Notes: a model not told the origin generated them from the letters alone. A stretch of 64,000 nt of DNA from Halogeometricum sp. S1BR25-6 (GCF_031624495.1 NZ_JAMQOP010000004.1:186001-250000), one strand, 5' to 3'. Counted from the stretch's first letter, positions 33,572 to 43,441 are shown. Program-made: numbers and translations.

Positions 33572-33665
33572 GACCCACGCGAGACCGACCGCGACCCGAG
33601 ACGAATCGCCCGCCCGAACGGACTCGAACGAGGACGACGCGGACGCCCCGCGGGGTGCGCGATGA
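33561..33665 (+). CDS. Tiny ORF bridging E1 and E2 (34 aa)
   Basis: ATG 33561 lies inside the last codons of the E1 gene, and the TGA at 33663-33665 overlaps the ATG of E2 (33662-33664). The peptide is hydrophilic and acidic toward its end ([16 protein letters not shown], then [10 protein letters not shown]). The arrangement would couple E2 translation to E1. It may not be a functional peptide. Confidence 0.3.
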   Translation: MSSETHARPTATRDESPARTDSNEDDADAPRGAR

Positions 33666-35245
33666 CCCGCTACGAGTTCGAACTCCCCGACCCCGGCGAG
33701 GGGTTGACGGAGGCCGAAATCGTCGAGTGGCACGTCGGGTCCGGCGACGACGTCGCCGAGGACGACGTGCTCTGCGAGGTGGAGACGGACAAGGCCGTCA
33801 CCGACGTCCCTTCGCCGTGTCCAGGGACGATAGAGGAACTGAAGGCCGACGCGGGCGATACCGTGCAGGTCGGGTCCGTCCTCGTCGTCATGGAGACGGA
33901 CTCGCCGCCGAGCGGTGCGGCCGAAGAGGAGGCGGCCGAGGAAGCGGAGGAAGAGGCCGAAGAGGCCGAAGAGACCGACGAAACCGAAGGAGGCGAAGCG
34001 GAGAACGAGGACGACGCGGCCGACGAGGAAGAATCCGAATCCGACGAAGAAGCCGACGGAGCGGACGAGGAAACCGAGACCGAAGACGACTCCGAGGAGT
34101 CTGAAGAGGAGACGGACGAATCAGAGGACGCCGACGAGAGCGACGACGGACCGCGGAGCGTCGACGAGGGCCGCGAACAGGCCGTCCAGCAGTCCGAGGC
34201 CGAGGCCCAGAGCGACCAAGAGGCCGACGCCGAGTCGGAGGGCGAGGAGTCGCAGTCGCCGTCGACCGAAGCGGGTCGCGTGTTCGCCGCGCCGCGGACG
34301 CGGGCGTACGCCCGCGAGGAGGGCGTCGACGTCTCCGACATAGACGGGTCGGGACCGAACGGGCGCGTCCTCCGCGAAGACATCGAGGCGCGCCTCTCCG
34401 GGTCCGGCGAGAGCGCCGACGGGGAGGCCGCGGAAGCGTCCGAGGCGTCCGCCGGCGAATCGGCGACGTCCGGCGGTGCGGCGGCGAACGCCATCTCCCA
34501 CCCGACCACCGAGATAGAACCCGTGCCGGTCGACGAGGACGAAGAGCGCTCCGAGCGGCGCGACCTCTCGGGCCTGCGCGGGCAGATAGCCGAGAACATG
34601 ACTCGCTCGGCGTCCATCGTCCCGCAGTTGACCTCGGGCTTTCAGGCCGACGCCACGGAACTGATCGAACTGAAGGAGCGACTGGACGAGGCGCACGACG
34701 TGCACGTGACGTACACGCCCATCCTCCTGAAGGCCGTCGCCCCCGCGCTGAAGCAGTTCCCGATGGTGAACGCCAGCGTCGACGACACGACGGGAGAAAT
34801 CGTCGAGAAGCACTACTACAACGTCGGCTTCGCCGTCGACACCGAGGACGGTCTGATGGTTCCCGTCATCGAGGACATCGACCGGAAGTCCATCGTCGAG
34901 GTGGCCCGCGAGATGAACGACCTCGCCGAACGGGCCCGCGACCGGTCCATCGGCGGCGAGGAGATGCAAGGCGGCACGTTCACCGTCACCAACCTCGCCA
35001 CGCGCGGCGAGCACCGAACGTTCGGCACGCCCGTCATCAATCACCCCGAGGCGGCCATCATGGGTATCGGCCGGATTCGAAAGGAACCCGTCGCGACGGC
35101 CGACGACGAGGTGGAAGTGCGCCCGCAGGTGGACTTCTACCTCACCTACGACCACCGCCTCGTGGACGGCGTGAAGGCCAACGAGTTCATGGAGTACGTC
35201 ATCGAGGGCGTCGAGAACACCGACGTGCTCCTCGGCCGCCTGTAG
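33662..35245 (+). CDS. 2-oxoacid dehydrogenase E2 (dihydrolipoamide acyltransferase)
   Basis: A 527-residue E2 core protein. An N-terminal lipoyl domain carries the lipoylation site VETDKAVTD (Lys44). A very long acidic linker (roughly residues 83-195) is almost all Glu, Asp, Ala and Ser. An E3/E1-binding domain follows ([20 protein letters not shown], then NGRVLREDI), and the catalytic domain ends with [13 protein letters not shown] (His498, Asp502). It acts with the preceding E1 and lpdA products. ATG 33662 overlaps the TGA of the tiny ORF, which makes translational coupling likely. Confidence 0.95.
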   Translation: MTRYEFELPDPGEGLTEAEIVEWHVGSGDDVAEDDVLCEVETDKAVTDVPSPCPGTIEELKADAGDTVQVGSVLVVMETDSPPSGAAEEEAAEEAEEEAEEAEETDETEGGEAENEDDAADEEESESDEEADGADEETETEDDSEESEEETDESEDADESDDGPRSVDEGREQAVQQSEAEAQSDQEADAESEGEESQSPSTEAGRVFAAPRTRAYAREEGVDVSDIDGSGPNGRVLREDIEARLSGSGESADGEAAEASEASAGESATSGGAAANAISHPTTEIEPVPVDEDEERSERRDLSGLRGQIAENMTRSASIVPQLTSGFQADATELIELKERLDEAHDVHVTYTPILLKAVAPALKQFPMVNASVDDTTGEIVEKHYYNVGFAVDTEDGLMVPVIEDIDRKSIVEVAREMNDLAERARDRSIGGEEMQGGTFTVTNLATRGEHRTFGTPVINHPEAAIMGIGRIRKEPVATADDEVEVRPQVDFYLTYDHRLVDGVKANEFMEYVIEGVENTDVLLGRL

Positions 35246-35390
35246 GCGGTCGAACCGCGTCCGTCTCCGTCCCCGCTTTCGCCCGACTCTCCGCCGATAC
35301 CTCTCGTGCGAATCGACACTCATCAGCTCCGACAACTCCCGGACGGCGGCCCAATGATTGACGTGCGTGGCGGACCGACGTTGACAGCGC

Positions 35391-36284
35391 ATGAGTTCCA
35401 CCGCGCACGACAGCGACGCCATCGTCTCGCCGGAATGGGTCGAAGACCACCTCGAGGAGTTCGGGAGCGACGACCCCGACTACCGTCTCGTGGAGGCCGA
35501 CATCGACTACGACGAGTCCTACGCGGAGTCGCACATCCCCAACGCCGTCGGCTTCCGCTGGGGGTCGCACCTTCAGGACTCCGTCCAGCGCGACATCCTC
35601 CACAAGGAGGAGTTCGCGGAGATAATGGGCGAGGCCGGAATTACGGAGGACTCCACCGTCGTGCTGTACGGCGACGAGTCGAACCAGTGGGCCGCCTACA
35701 CCTACTGGCAGTTCAAGTACTACGGCCACGACGACGTGAAACTGCTCGACGGGGGTCGACCCTACTGGATGGAGAACGACTTCCCGACCAGCGAGGAGGA
35801 ACCCGACTTCTCCGAGCGAGAGTACGACGCCAGCGGCCCGTTCGACGGCCTCCGAATCTACCGGGAAGGCGTCGACGACGCCCTCGAACTCGACGTCCCC
35901 CTCGTCGACGTGCGGAGCGGCGAGGAGTACCGCGGCGAGAAGATAGCGCCCGAGGGGAGCCCCGAGACGGCCCAGCGCGCGGGCCACATCCCCGGCGCGG
36001 AGAACATCACGTGGAGCGAGAACCTCGCTGACGACGGCCGGTTCAAAGACCCCGAGGAACTCCGCGAGATGTACGCCGAACACGGCATCGAGGGCGACAG
36101 TCAGGTCGTGACCTACTGCCGCATCGGCGAGCGCTCCTCTATCACTTGGTTCTCCCTGCACGAACTGCTGGGCTGGGAGGACGTGCGCAACTACGACGGG
36201 TCGTGGACCGAGTGGGGCAACCTCATCCGCTCGCCCATCGAAGTCGAAACCGACGACCCGGCGTCGCGCGCGAGCAAGGGATAA
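35391..36284 (+). CDS. Thiosulfate/3-mercaptopyruvate sulfurtransferase (rhodanese)
   Basis: A 297-residue tandem-rhodanese protein. The first domain is structural (VEADIDYDESYAESHIPNAV, VVLYGDESNQWAAYTYWQF). The second carries the active loop TYCRIGERSS with Cys243, typical of thiosulfate-type sulfurtransferases (the CRxGxR family) rather than the CGSGVTA loop of mercaptopyruvate enzymes. It moves sulfane sulfur to cyanide or thiol acceptors in the cytoplasm. Start ATG 35391 (MSSTAHDSDA). It lies 145 bases after E2 and is probably its own unit. Confidence 0.92.
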   Translation: MSSTAHDSDAIVSPEWVEDHLEEFGSDDPDYRLVEADIDYDESYAESHIPNAVGFRWGSHLQDSVQRDILHKEEFAEIMGEAGITEDSTVVLYGDESNQWAAYTYWQFKYYGHDDVKLLDGGRPYWMENDFPTSEEEPDFSEREYDASGPFDGLRIYREGVDDALELDVPLVDVRSGEEYRGEKIAPEGSPETAQRAGHIPGAENITWSENLADDGRFKDPEELREMYAEHGIEGDSQVVTYCRIGERSSITWFSLHELLGWEDVRNYDGSWTEWGNLIRSPIEVETDDPASRASKG

Positions 36285-36340
36285 CTCCCGAGCGCCGTTC
36301 GGGCGACAGTACTATCTACGTCGGAGCGGTTCTCTCTGAC

Positions 36341-36619
36341 ATGAGTCCGTCGCTCACGTCCATCGCCGGATTCGACTACGAGACGCTCCTCGACATCACG
36401 GTCAATCTCGTGCCGATGGGCATCCTCCTCTTCTTCGTCGGTGTGAACCTCGTGTTCAACCCGTACCCCTACGACCCGTTCGCGATGAACCTCACGCACA
36501 TGCTCACGCTCATTCCGTTGGTCCTGCTCGGACTGTTGACGTTCGTCTCCGCGAGAGCCATCTCGTCCAGCGGAGACGAGTCGGGCGACGAAGTGGTGCC
36601 CGAGTCCGACAGACTGTAG
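36341..36619 (+). CDS. Small two-helix membrane protein (DUF6684-like), 92 aa
   Basis: A short membrane protein with two hydrophobic helices: LVPMGILLFFVGVNLVF and MLTLIPLVLLGLLTFVSA. The opening DYETLLDITVNLVPMGI is the hallmark of a haloarchaeal family found near haem-copper oxidase genes, where it resembles small oxidase subunits. No oxidase genes are adjacent here. ATG 36341 starts the conserved part; the 57-base gap after the rhodanese gene leaves room for a promoter. Confidence 0.75.
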   Translation: MSPSLTSIAGFDYETLLDITVNLVPMGILLFFVGVNLVFNPYPYDPFAMNLTHMLTLIPLVLLGLLTFVSARAISSSGDESGDEVVPESDRL

Positions 36620-36667
36620 CCGACGGGTCGAGCCGTCTCGTCTCTCCGCCCACCTTTTCCGCCCCGC

Positions 36668-37036
36668 TCACTCGCCCCTGCGTTTGAACCCGACGGTAGT
36701 CACGCCGGCGCAGCGTTCGCACCGCGCGTTCACCACGCCGTCCGGGTGTCGGTCGGTCACCACCGAGCGCTCGGGAACGACGAGCGTGACCGGGGCGCCG
36801 CACGTCGCACAGAGCGCGTACGCGGACCGCCCTCGAAAGACGCGAATGCCGTCGTCAGCAGGACCGGGGGACGCTGGCCGGACGACCGAACCACAGGAGG
36901 GGCACTCGACGAGGGTGACGCCGTCTGCGTCGGAGGCGTCCGACTCGAACGCCACGACCGCCTCCGAGGCGGACAGCGACGCTCGGCAGTTCGGACAGAT
37001 GCCGTCGGACGGCGCGTCGGGTCGCACGGTCAGCAC
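36668..37036 (-). CDS. Three-ribbon zinc finger protein, 122 aa
   Basis: A small soluble protein with three Cys pairs: ICPNCRASL, VECPSCGSVVRP and LCATCGAPV, plus a late RCERCAGV. Four CxxC knuckles would build two zinc ribbons. The start is GTG 37036, or GTG 37027. There is no enzyme signature; a nucleic-acid or protein-binding role is inferred. Confidence 0.7.
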   Translation of the reverse strand: MLTVRPDAPSDGICPNCRASLSASEAVVAFESDASDADGVTLVECPSCGSVVRPASPGPADDGIRVFRGRSAYALCATCGAPVTLVVPERSVVTDRHPDGVVNARCERCAGVTTVGFKRRGE

Positions 37037-37172
37037 CGACCCGTCGTTCTCGGCGCGGTCGCCCGTCCGACGCGGTCCGTGGTACGACTGTTCATACTCG
37101 GTCGGTCGGGGGCGGTCCTCAAAGTCGTTCAGGCCGGATACGCAATCTCTTGAAGAGGGAGACGAGTCGAAC

Positions 37173-37661
37173 TCAGGCGGACTCGTCGTCTCGTTCGCGC
37201 GACCCGAACCAGACGCCGACGGTGAGACCGTATATCAGATGTCCCGCGTGGAACACGGCCGACTCGTCCGTATCTAGCTCCATCGCGACGAGGTACTTCA
37301 GGACGACGTGCTCGCCGAAGAGAGAGAGCGCGACGCCGTACAGCGATCCGAGAATCAACCCGACGGTCTCGGGTTCGTCGGTCCGGACGCCGCGGCGGGT
37401 CCAACCGAATCCGAAGGCGACGCCGCCGCCGACGCCGTACGCGAGGTGGAGCAGAACGGACGAGATGGGGTAGTCCTCGGAGTCGCCGCCGAGCCATCGG
37501 CTCAGGAAGTTCGACGTCGGAGGGAGCGACCGGGCGGTCGGTTCGCGGAACGCCGTCATCACGACGGTCGCCACGAACCCCGCGACGACGCCGGTTTTCA
37601 GCGTCGACGCGCCGTCCGAGTCGCCGCCGTCGTCTCGCCGCGCCGACCGTAGAAGTGCCAT
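37173..37661 (-). CDS. Multi-pass membrane protein (YagU/DUF1440- or DUF6789-like), 162 aa
   Basis: A 162-residue integral membrane protein. It has four hydrophobic stretches: TGVVAGFVATVVMTAF, VLLHLAYGVGGGVAFGFGWT, VGLILGSLYGVALSLFGEHV and FHAGHLIYGLTVGVWFG. Gly-rich helices with conserved His residues (HLAYG, GEHV, HAGHLIYG) match a small haloarchaeal/bacterial family of unknown function. ATG 37661 is chosen; the upstream extension is noncoding-like. Confidence 0.78.
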   Translation of the reverse strand: MALLRSARRDDGGDSDGASTLKTGVVAGFVATVVMTAFREPTARSLPPTSNFLSRWLGGDSEDYPISSVLLHLAYGVGGGVAFGFGWTRRGVRTDEPETVGLILGSLYGVALSLFGEHVVLKYLVAMELDTDESAVFHAGHLIYGLTVGVWFGSRERDDESA

Positions 37662-37937
37662 GGGTACGTCGTCGGAAGTGGCCCGGTTTCGATAAGCGTG
37701 ACGGCCCCTCGAAGCGTCGGGAGCAGGTTCGAGAGGCCGATTATCGACGGACACACCAGGCGTTTCTGAAGCGCCTGCCGGGGTCGGATAAACGCCTTCA
37801 CATAGAAAGCAGGCCGGCTATACGCGGTCGGGGAGCGAGCCCGAACGGCTTACGACGCCCGGCGCCACTCCGGCGTCGGGACAGCGTCGGAGCCGAACGG
37901 GTCGCGCGCGGCGCCGACCGTCCGGACAGACTCGACG

Positions 37938-38813
37938 CTACTCACCGGTCGAGTCCTCCTCGTTCCAGAACCGTTTGTCCCGGTCGTACCGCCACCGGCC
38001 ACCCTCTCTCCGGACGCCCGGAACCGACTCCAGGGCCTCGGTCAGTCGGTCGGCGTCGACGCTCGAACCGGTCTCCGACGCCGCGCGTTCGACGAGGTCG
38101 GCGGCGGTCGCGCCGGCGTCGTCCGACGCGGCTAACGCCTCGAACGCCGCCGCGAACGCCGCCGCCTCGGCGTCGTCCATCGCCTCGCGTTCGAGGGCGT
38201 GCTTCGCACTCCCGTAACGGTCGTCGGCGCCGTCGAGGACGCGGCGCCCGTCGTCACCCTCGCGGTTCGCGCCCGTCGCCTCCTCGGCGTCGTCAGACGG
38301 CGTCTCGCTCCCGTCGTATCGCCACTCGCCGCCCTCGTCCGACGGCGGGACGACGCCGGGGAGAGCGCCGAACGGGTCGCGGACGAGTTCGTCCCACCAC
38401 CGCTCGCCGTCGTCGTACCCGAGGTCGGTCTCGCTGTACGCGGCGTCGATTATCTCTTCGGACGTCGCCGACCCCCAGTTACGGAGGAAGACGACCGCGC
38501 GCGCCAGGGCGTCCGCGACGCCGGGGTGGAGGTCGGCCGTCTCGATGGCGCGTTCGGCCTCCGCGGGGACATCCGGACGCGACGCCGAATCGTCCGTCTC
38601 CGTCCGGAGCAACCGGCGACCGCTCGGGGTGAGTTCGTACTCGCCGCCGTCCGCTTGGGCGACGAGTCCGCCCTCGGCGAGGCGCGAAAGACGCTCTTCG
38701 ACCGCCTCGGTCGAGGCGTCCTCGCGCGCCGCCGTCTGTACGTCGCTCGCGGTCGCCGGGCCGTCGTCCCCGAGTGCCAGGAGAATCGCGAGGTCGCGAG
38801 TATCGAGGTCCAT
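37938..38813 (-). CDS. Winged-helix protein with acidic repeats, 291 aa
   Basis: The N-terminal 70 residues form a winged-helix domain (DTRDLAILLALGDDGPATAS, VEERLSRLAEGGLVAQADGG, YELTPSGRRLL). Two later segments each end in a WRYD motif (GGEWRYDGSET, GGRWRYDRDKRFW), which looks like a duplicated C-terminal module with an acidic spacer. The function is unknown; transcription regulation is possible. ATG 38813 or GTG 38819 may start it; a CTAAAC element lies about 30 bases upstream. Confidence 0.75.
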   Translation of the reverse strand: MDLDTRDLAILLALGDDGPATASDVQTAAREDASTEAVEERLSRLAEGGLVAQADGGEYELTPSGRRLLRTETDDSASRPDVPAEAERAIETADLHPGVADALARAVVFLRNWGSATSEEIIDAAYSETDLGYDDGERWWDELVRDPFGALPGVVPPSDEGGEWRYDGSETPSDDAEEATGANREGDDGRRVLDGADDRYGSAKHALEREAMDDAEAAAFAAAFEALAASDDAGATAADLVERAASETGSSVDADRLTEALESVPGVRREGGRWRYDRDKRFWNEEDSTGE

Positions 38814-38914
38814 CGTCACGGGCGAACTACCGTCCGGCGGTCCCTAAACGTTCTCGCGGGAGCGGTCGGCGGGTCGAAGAAAAAGCTCGGTGCGTCCGGG
38901 GTGCGGCCGAGTCG

Positions 38915-39475
38915 CTACGCCGCGTCCGCGAACTCCTCGACGATGGTTTCGCAGAACGCCGAGATGTCGTCGGGCTTGCGACTCGTGACGACGCGTTGGT
39001 CGGTGACGACTTCCTCGTCGACCCACTCGCCGCCGGCGTTGCGGATGTCCGTCTGCAGGCTGGGGAAGGAGGTGAGCGTCAGACCGTCGACGACGCCCGC
39101 CTCGACAAGCGTCCACGGGCCGTGACAGATGACGCCGACCGGCTTGTCGTCCGCGACGTGTTCTTCGATGAACGTCGTCGCCTCGTCCTCCAGACGGATT
39201 CGGTCCGCGCCGACGGTGCCGCCCGGGATGACCAGCGCGTCGAAGTCGTCGGCCGAGACGTCCTCGAACGCCTCCTCGATTTCGACGGTTTGGCCCTCTT
39301 CGAGGTCGTTGTTGACCAGGTCCGCGTCGCCGGTTTCGGGTCCGACGACCGTGACGTCGGCGCCGGCGTCGGTGACGGCCTCTCTGGGCTCCGTGAACTC
39401 CACTTCCTCCGAACCCGCGGAGGCGACGAAGATAGCGACCGATACGTCCTCGAGCTGCTGACCGGAGTCGCTCAT
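38915..39475 (-). CDS. DJ-1/PfpI family protein (type 1 glutamine amidotransferase fold)
   Basis: A 186-residue flavodoxin-like protein. The nucleophile elbow GVICHGPWTLVEAG holds Cys117, with upstream DALVIPGGTVGADRIR and the catalytic Glu near the start (SEEVEFTEP). Family members include PfpI peptidase, Hsp31 and deglycases acting on glyoxal adducts, so the substrate is uncertain. Start ATG 39475. Confidence 0.9.
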   Translation of the reverse strand: MSDSGQQLEDVSVAIFVASAGSEEVEFTEPREAVTDAGADVTVVGPETGDADLVNNDLEEGQTVEIEEAFEDVSADDFDALVIPGGTVGADRIRLEDEATTFIEEHVADDKPVGVICHGPWTLVEAGVVDGLTLTSFPSLQTDIRNAGGEWVDEEVVTDQRVVTSRKPDDISAFCETIVEEFADAA

Positions 39476-39583
39476 ACGGATTAATTCGAGGGTCGTAGAG
39501 CTGATAAGAATTTGGGCAGAACCGTCGTACGAGGTCGAGAGCGCAGTACTGCGACGGGAAATTCGATCGGCGGCCGCGGCAGC

Positions 39584-40384
39584 CTACCAGGACATCCAGG
39601 AGGGGTCTTCGCACCGGTGTCGGCGGGCGATAGCGTCGATGCGCTTCTCGTCCTCGTCGTCCAGTTCGAGGGTCCGAGCGGAGAGGTTGTCCCGGAGGTG
39701 GTCGACGGAACTCGTCCGCGGAATCGGCGTCGCGCCCTTCTCCAGCACCCACGCGAGGCTCACGGCCGGCGGCGAGACGCCGTGTTTGTCGGCTATCTCG
39801 ACGATGGCGTCCTCCTCGAACACCTCTCCCTGCGCCAGCGGCGAGTACGCGACGAGGTCGGTGTCGCTCCCGTAGAGGAACTCGCGCATCTCCTCTTGGG
39901 GAAGCAGCGGATGCATCTCCACCTGATTGGCCTCGATGGGGACGTCCACGAGGTCGCGCGCCAGCGACACGTCGTCGATGGTGTAGTTGCTCACGCCGAG
40001 GTTCGAGACTCGGCCCGACTCCACGAACTCTTCGAGGACGGGCAGCACCGTCTCGACGTCGTCCTGTCCCTTCGGCCAGTGGTGGTACAGCAGGTCGATG
40101 CGGTCGAGTCCGAGTCGCTCGAAGCTCTCTTCGGCCGCCGTTCGCACGTACTCCTCGGTCTTTTCCGGTTCCTCGAAGTGTGCCACCTTGGTCGCCACGA
40201 ACAGGTCCTCGCGGTCGACGTCCGAGGCGGCGATGGCCTCGCCGACCGTCTCCTCGTTCTCGTAGAGGCGGGCGGTGTCGAGGTGTCGGTAACCGGCGTC
40301 GATGGCGGCCTCGATGGTGTCGGCCCCCTCGTCGCCTTTCAGGCTGTACGTCCCGAGTCCGAGTCGCGTGTCGTCGTCGAACAC
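39584..40384 (-). CDS. Aldo/keto reductase, 266 aa
   Basis: A TIM-barrel NADPH oxidoreductase of the small AKR type: LGLGTYSLKGDEGADTIEAA, HLDTARLYENEETVGEAI (catalytic Asp and Tyr), VATKV (Lys), LLYHHWPKG (His), NLGVSNYT and the NADPH-binding tail (IPRTSSVDHLRDNL). GTG 40384 is preferred to the upstream ATG at 40486. It has a GGAGG just upstream and a minus-strand TATA-like box at 40407-40412, and it begins exactly at the first strand. Confidence 0.88.
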   Translation of the reverse strand: MFDDDTRLGLGTYSLKGDEGADTIEAAIDAGYRHLDTARLYENEETVGEAIAASDVDREDLFVATKVAHFEEPEKTEEYVRTAAEESFERLGLDRIDLLYHHWPKGQDDVETVLPVLEEFVESGRVSNLGVSNYTIDDVSLARDLVDVPIEANQVEMHPLLPQEEMREFLYGSDTDLVAYSPLAQGEVFEEDAIVEIADKHGVSPPAVSLAWVLEKGATPIPRTSSVDHLRDNLSARTLELDDEDEKRIDAIARRHRCEDPSWMSW

Positions 40385-40406
40385 GCTTCCTCCTACCGGC
40401 GCGCTA

Positions 40407-40412
40407 GATAAA
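40407..40412 (-). promoter_or_regulatory. TATA-like box of the aldo/keto reductase gene
   Basis: The minus strand reads TTTATC 25 bases before GTG 40384. The 293 bases from 40413 to 40705 contain no gene but are AT-richer than their surroundings. Confidence 0.5.
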
Positions 40413-40705
40413 GGGGTGACGCCCGCAACGTTCAGTGGAACCGACGCGCGCCCATCATTCGGACCGTCCGCCGGGCAGTTCGACATCTCTCTTCCCTACT
40501 CTGTTTATATCAAGTGCACCTTTAGTTCTTTTTCCGAGGAATATAACGTCAAAGACTCATATTCGATACGTCGTTCCAAACGCGTCCGTGCGCCATATAT
40601 CGAACGTAGAGCGTCGAACGGACTCGCGCACCGGAGCGGACGCTTCGCGCACAACCGTCGCGAAGAGGACTGGGTTAGGCGAGGGGACGTATCGCCGCTC
40701 GGTTT

Positions 40706-43417
40706 CTACTCCCTTTCGACGACAGATACGGACGCGCTGTGTCGGATATCTCGGGAGGAGCTACCGGCCAGTATCTCGAACTCGCCGGGGTTCACGGTCC
40801 AGTCCTCCGTCTCGGGGTCCCAGTACTCGAACGCGCCGCGTCCGAGTTCGATTTCGACTGTTCTGGACTCGCCGGCCGGAATCTCGACTTTCGCGACGCC
40901 TTTGAGCTCTTTCGGCGGGCGTTCGACCGCCGGGTCGACCTCGGAGACGTACAGTTGCACGGCCTCCCGCCCCGTCGTCTCACTCTCGTTCGTCACGTCT
41001 AGGCTGACGGTCAACCCCTCGTCGGGTGTGGTCTCGCTACGCGAGAGCGTTATCTCGCCGTAGTCGAACGCCGCGTAACTCAACCCGTGACCGAACGGGA
41101 ACAGCGGTTCGATGTCCGCCTCGTCGAAGTGCCGGTAGCCGACGAACACGCCCTCGTCGTAGAAGACGTTCCCCCGCACGCCGGGATACGCGCGTCCGTC
41201 GTCGGGGAGCGTCGTCACCTCGCCGGGCAGGTAGTCGTCCATCGACTCGGCGAACGTGACCGGCGTCTTCCCGGACGGGGAGATATCGCCGAACAGTAGA
41301 CTTCCGAGGGCCGCTCCGCCCTCCTGTCCGGGGAACCACACCTGCATCACGGCCGGTACGTCGTCGAGCCACGGCATCGCCACCGGCGTCTCCGTGTTCA
41401 GGAGAACGGCGGCGTTCCCGTTCGCGGCCGCGACCTGTTCGATGAGCGCGTTCTGGTTGCCCGGGAGTTCGAACTCGTGTCGGTCGTCGCCGTAGAACGT
41501 ATCGGTCCGAGCGAGGACCAGCGCCACGTCCGCCTCCGCCGCCGCGGAGACCGCTTCGTCCAGCGACGACGGCGGGTTCACCTCCAACGACACGGGGACG
41601 GCGCCTGCCGCCTCGACGCTGACCGTATACGTCTCTCCCTCCTCGAACTCCAGCGTCGCTTCCTCGCCCTTGGGCCCGGCGAAGCCGCCGCCCTCGTTGT
41701 CGACGACCGTCTCGCCGTCGACGGAGAGCGTGCTCGCGCCCTGACTCGTCAGGAGGAACGCGAACGTCCCCGTCTCGGGCGCCGTGTACGTCGCGCGCCA
41801 ACGGACCGAGACCGCGTCGGCGTCGGCGAACCGTTCGAGGTCCGCCTCCGTGAGGTCGACGCTCTTCTCGCGTCGGACGAGTTCGGGGGACCCCTCCCAC
41901 GCCCCGTTCGCGTAGTACTCCGCGACGAAGCCGTTCCCGTTCTCCGTCCCGTTGTCGCTCTCGCTCGCGTCGCCGGATTCGGTTTCGGTTCCGATTTCGG
42001 TCTCATCGGTGCTCGCCGTTTGCACTTCTGTCTCCGTCGCTGCCACCTCCCCGCCGTCGCCGCCCGCGGGTGTGAAGTCGGTCGGTCCCGCCGGTTCGTA
42101 GCGGTCGGTGGCCACCGCGGTCACCGAGACGCCGTCGCCGCCCGCCGCCTCAATGCCGTCGGCGGGGCTAACGTACCGAATCCCCGTGACCGCGTCGCTG
42201 CCGCCCACGTCGTTCTTGAACTCGGTCGGGCTGGGTCCGACCAGCGCGACGTCCGTCACGTCCTCGTCGAGGGGGAGGAGGTCGTCCTCGTTCTTCAGGA
42301 GGACCGACCCCTCCTCGGCCATCCGTCGGGCGAGCGCGAAGTGTTCGTCCGTTCCGCGAACGGGGTCGCTACCCTTCCTGTCGCCGTCGAGAGCGCCGAT
42401 TTCGTACTGCGACCGGAGGCCCCGCCGGACCTGCTCGTCCACGTTCCCGACCCAGAGATCGTCGTTCTCGACGGCCTCCGCGAGGGCCTCGCCGAAGTAC
42501 TGCGCCGACGGCATCTCGATATCGAGACCGCTGACCGCGGCGTCGACGGTGCTGTGCGTGCCCCCCCAGTCGGAGACGACGAAGCCGTCGAAGCCCCACT
42601 CCTCTTTCAGCACCTCTTCGAGGAGGTAGTCGTGTTCGGAGCAGAACGTGCCGTTGATGCGGGTATACGCGGGCATCACCGCGCCGGCGCCGCCCTCGAC
42701 GATGGCCTCCCGAAACGGTCGGCAGTAGATTTCGCGAAGCGGCCGCTCGTCGACGATGACGTTGTGCTCGGAGTACGAGAAGTAGTCGAGCACGTTCCCC
42801 GTGGTGCTCGCCTGGTTGTACGCGACGAAGTGTTTCAGGGTCGCGACGACGCCTTCCGACTGGACGGCAGACGCGTACTCTCTGGCCATCTCACCGGCGA
42901 GGAAGGGGTCCTCGCCGTAGGTTTCGCCGCCGCGGGCGTGGGTCGGCACCCGGAAGAGGTCGAGCGAGGGGGCGAGTAGCACCGCCACGTCCTCGGTTTT
43001 GGCCTCGCGGGCGATGGCTCGCCCCTCACGGGAAATCAGTTCCGGGTCGAACGTCGCCGCGGCGGCGACGGGGTGCGGGAAGTCCGTCGTCGGCGTACCG
43101 AGCGACGCACCCGGCGGTCCGTCGGCCATGACCATCCCCGGCACGTCGAGTCGCTCGACGCCGGTTAGATACCCCGCGACGCCCTCCGGGCCGCCGTCGG
43201 CGCCGTGCGTTCGACTCACCTTCTCTTCGAGCGTCATCTCCGCGACCAGTTCTTCGAGTTCCGCCTCGGTTTCCTCGTCCCCGGCGACCGACCCGGCGCT
43301 CCCGAGGAACGCGCCCGAGAGAGCGAGTCCGCCAGTCGCTCGGAGGAACGTCCGCCGAGACGCTCCGAGTCCGCCTCGGTCGTCCGGTTCGCCGCCGTCG
43401 TCTGGGTTGTCTGTCAT
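40706..43417 (-). CDS. Tat-exported glycoside hydrolase family 3 beta-glucosidase-like protein
   Basis: A 903-residue GH3 enzyme. A Tat signal (SRRTFLRATGG at 20-30, then a short hydrophobic stretch) directs folded export, as for most haloarchaeal secreted enzymes. The GH3 N-terminal barrel has the substrate-binding KHF (195-197) and the nucleophile Asp283 in FVVSDWGGTHS. A PA14-like insert (FVAEYYANGAWEGSPEL, APETGTFAFLLTSQGAST) interrupts the GH3 C-domain, followed by LFPFGHGLSY and an FnIII-like tail. It should cleave beta-glucosides or beta-xylosides outside the cell. The start ATG 43417 has a minus-strand TTTATG box at 43442-43447. Confidence 0.92.
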   Translation of the reverse strand: MTDNPDDGGEPDDRGGLGASRRTFLRATGGLALSGAFLGSAGSVAGDEETEAELEELVAEMTLEEKVSRTHGADGGPEGVAGYLTGVERLDVPGMVMADGPPGASLGTPTTDFPHPVAAAATFDPELISREGRAIAREAKTEDVAVLLAPSLDLFRVPTHARGGETYGEDPFLAGEMAREYASAVQSEGVVATLKHFVAYNQASTTGNVLDYFSYSEHNVIVDERPLREIYCRPFREAIVEGGAGAVMPAYTRINGTFCSEHDYLLEEVLKEEWGFDGFVVSDWGGTHSTVDAAVSGLDIEMPSAQYFGEALAEAVENDDLWVGNVDEQVRRGLRSQYEIGALDGDRKGSDPVRGTDEHFALARRMAEEGSVLLKNEDDLLPLDEDVTDVALVGPSPTEFKNDVGGSDAVTGIRYVSPADGIEAAGGDGVSVTAVATDRYEPAGPTDFTPAGGDGGEVAATETEVQTASTDETEIGTETESGDASESDNGTENGNGFVAEYYANGAWEGSPELVRREKSVDLTEADLERFADADAVSVRWRATYTAPETGTFAFLLTSQGASTLSVDGETVVDNEGGGFAGPKGEEATLEFEEGETYTVSVEAAGAVPVSLEVNPPSSLDEAVSAAAEADVALVLARTDTFYGDDRHEFELPGNQNALIEQVAAANGNAAVLLNTETPVAMPWLDDVPAVMQVWFPGQEGGAALGSLLFGDISPSGKTPVTFAESMDDYLPGEVTTLPDDGRAYPGVRGNVFYDEGVFVGYRHFDEADIEPLFPFGHGLSYAAFDYGEITLSRSETTPDEGLTVSLDVTNESETTGREAVQLYVSEVDPAVERPPKELKGVAKVEIPAGESRTVEIELGRGAFEYWDPETEDWTVNPGEFEILAGSSSRDIRHSASVSVVERE

Positions 43418-43441
43418 CACGTCGCCCTCTCCCCATCGGCG

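Noticed and set aside
33915-34343. 142-codon Lys/Arg/Thr-rich frame inside the E2 gene
   Set aside because: It is the shifted reading of the GA-rich acidic linker codons and not a separate gene.
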